Assembly (NCBI GenBank): GCA_934402125.1
Contig: CAKRTY010000109.1
Span: 1 to 5,878, forward strand
DNA from: an uncultured Anaerosacchariphilus sp.
GTDB lineage: Bacteria; Bacillota; Clostridia; Lachnospirales; Lachnospiraceae
Length of the DNA: 5,878 nt
Direction of reading: 5' to 3'
Position numbers and translations under genes: made by a program. This document shows, one piece after another, positions 5,066 to 5,878 of the stretch. The notes under the pieces were generated by a model. That model did no database searches. It was given only the letters and a program-made list of their open reading frames with translations, and was not told the DNA's origin. Position 1 is the first letter of the stretch; every line of letters begins with the position of its first letter.

Positions 5066-5752
5066 ATGCCGGTATTCCGTGTGGAAAAGAATCAGAACTA
5101 CACAACCATGTGCAATCATCACCTGCGGGATCAAAAGCTGAGCTTGAAGGGAAAGGGATTGCTGTCCATGCTCTTAAGTCTTCCGGATACCTGGAATTAT
5201 TCAGTACGTGGCCTTGCAGCCATTGTCCCGGATGGCGTAGATGGTATAATGACAGCACTTAAGGAACTGGAACAGCTTGGCTATCTGGAACGTCATCAGC
5301 TGCGGGCGGCCAATGGGAGGTTGGGGAAAGTTGAGTATGTCATTTATGAGATGCCCAAAGGAGTAGTGGCTAAGAAGCCGTATAAGGAATTACCGTGTAC
5401 GGAAAATCCGGATCCGGTAATTCCAGATACGGGCAAGCCGGATCCGGAAAATCCCCCACAATTAAGTACTAATAGATTAAGTACAAAAGAAAGTAATAAA
5501 AGAGAGAAGAAGGAACAACGCCATCGGCATGGTGTGTATGGCAATGTCCTTCTTTCGGATACGGAACTTAGAAAGCTTCAGCAGGAATTCCCGGCAGATT
5601 TCCAGGAGCGGATCGAGCGCCTGTCCGAGTATATTGCGTCGTCAGGCAGAAGCTATAAGAATCATCTGGCAACTATCCGAAGCTGGGCCAGGCGGGAAAA
5701 GCCGACCTATAGTGCAACCAGTTATACCTGTGAGGAAGGAGAAAGCTTATGA
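5066..5752 (+). CDS. Winged-helix replication-initiator-like protein (replisome organiser type)
   Basis: A 228-residue protein in three parts. Residues 1-95 match the N-terminal winged helix of replication proteins common in Clostridia ICEs, plasmids and phages: MPVFRVEKNQNYTTMCNHHL, LSLKGKGLLSMLLSLPDTWNYS, the recognition region DGVDGIMTALKELEQLGYLER, and wing residues ending YVIYEMP. Residues 96-155 are a proline-, serine- and lysine-rich linker (PDPVIPDTGKPDPENP, then LSTNRLST). Residues 158-210 form a C-terminal module (LLSDTELRKLQQEFPADFQERIERLSEYI, SYKNHLATIRSWARRE) like the end of phage DnaD-like organisers. The likely role is origin recognition and recruitment of the helicase loader encoded next, with which it overlaps by ATGA. 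It starts 22 nt after the antirepressor stop. A purely transcriptional role cannot be excluded. Confidence 0.75.
   Translation: MPVFRVEKNQNYTTMCNHHLRDQKLSLKGKGLLSMLLSLPDTWNYSVRGLAAIVPDGVDGIMTALKELEQLGYLERHQLRAANGRLGKVEYVIYEMPKGVVAKKPYKELPCTENPDPVIPDTGKPDPENPPQLSTNRLSTKESNKREKKEQRHRHGVYGNVLLSDTELRKLQQEFPADFQERIERLSEYIASSGRSYKNHLATIRSWARREKPTYSATSYTCEEGESL
5461..5495 (+). repeat. Short AT-rich iteron-like repeats in the linker of the replication gene
   Basis: ATTAAGTAC occurs at 5461-5469 and 5476-5484 (15-nt period), and a shortened AAGTA follows at 5491-5495. Just upstream are two copies of the palindrome CCGGATCCGG (5408-5417 and 5438-5447) and two of GGAAAATCC (5401-5409 and 5446-5454). 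Lambda-type replication origins lie as repeats within the linker-coding part of the initiator gene, so this may be an origin. Simple low-complexity linker coding is the alternative. Confidence 0.45.
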
Positions 5753-5878
5753 ATGAGGTGGTTTCAGGCGTTGTGAAAAGCATGATAGAAGATGTGGCTG
5801 TGCTTGAAAAGCCTGGAGAGCAGGTATACGCAGGAAAAGACGGTCTATGTTACTGTAAGAAATGCCACACGCCAGTAC
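5749..5878 (+). CDS. DnaC-like helicase loader / ATP-binding protein, 5' part (runs off window)
   Basis: The first 43 codons of a gene that continues past the window edge. The start ATG overlaps the preceding stop as ATGA and has AAGGAG at 5736-5741, 7 nt upstream. The N-terminus ends in DGLCYCKKCHTPV (31-43), with Cys34, Cys36 and Cys39. This resembles the zinc-binding opening (DGLLYC-x-x-CHTP type) of DnaC-like AAA+ ATPases in phages and ICEs, whose Walker motifs would follow beyond residue 80. The role would be loading the replicative helicase at an origin bound by the upstream protein. The call rests on this short motif and on gene order; no ATPase motif is visible yet. Confidence 0.65.
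   Translation, partial: MNEVVSGVVKSMIEDVAVLEKPGEQVYAGKDGLCYCKKCHTPV

Overview
The window joins a conserved chromosomal block to what looks like the edge of an integrated mobile element. The order ecfA1-ecfA2-ecfT-truA-rplM-rpsI is the classic Firmicutes arrangement at the end of the large ribosomal-protein cluster, usually downstream of rpoA-rplQ. The protein sequences, strong AGGAGG-type ribosome binding sites and consensus SigA promoter fit a gut-type Clostridia, probably Lachnospiraceae. The genus cannot be fixed from the sequence alone.

Positions 2-2871 hold four tightly overlapping genes (overlaps of 16, 8 and 4 nt). EcfA1 (5' end outside the window), EcfA2 and EcfT form the shared energising module of group II ECF vitamin/micronutrient transporters. 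TruA is a tRNA pseudouridine synthase. A consensus promoter (2880-2908) just after truA starts a second unit with an ~88-nt leader, rplM (L13) and rpsI (S9), ending at a strong intrinsic terminator (3878-3912).

Positions 3913-4254 are an AT-rich, gene-poor stretch of about 340 nt. It holds two pairs of GGGYTTAC repeats, a 17-nt imperfect direct repeat, candidate promoter elements with a dyad, and a terminator-like hairpin just before the next gene. Positions 4255-5878 carry three co-oriented genes typical of phages and integrative conjugative elements: a BRO-N/KilAC-type antirepressor, a winged-helix replication-initiator-like protein, and the first 43 codons of a DnaC-like helicase loader. 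The last two overlap by ATGA. Together they look like an early regulation and replication module.

My main reading is that an ICE or prophage is integrated just downstream of rpsI, with its left-end control region at about 3913-4254. No integrase, relaxase or attachment-site duplication is visible, so the element type and exact boundary are inferred. The points most worth following are the paired repeats, the terminator-like leader, a perfect 27-nt palindrome inside the antirepressor gene, and an iteron-like stretch inside the replication gene. I see no clearly new multi-gene system in the window.
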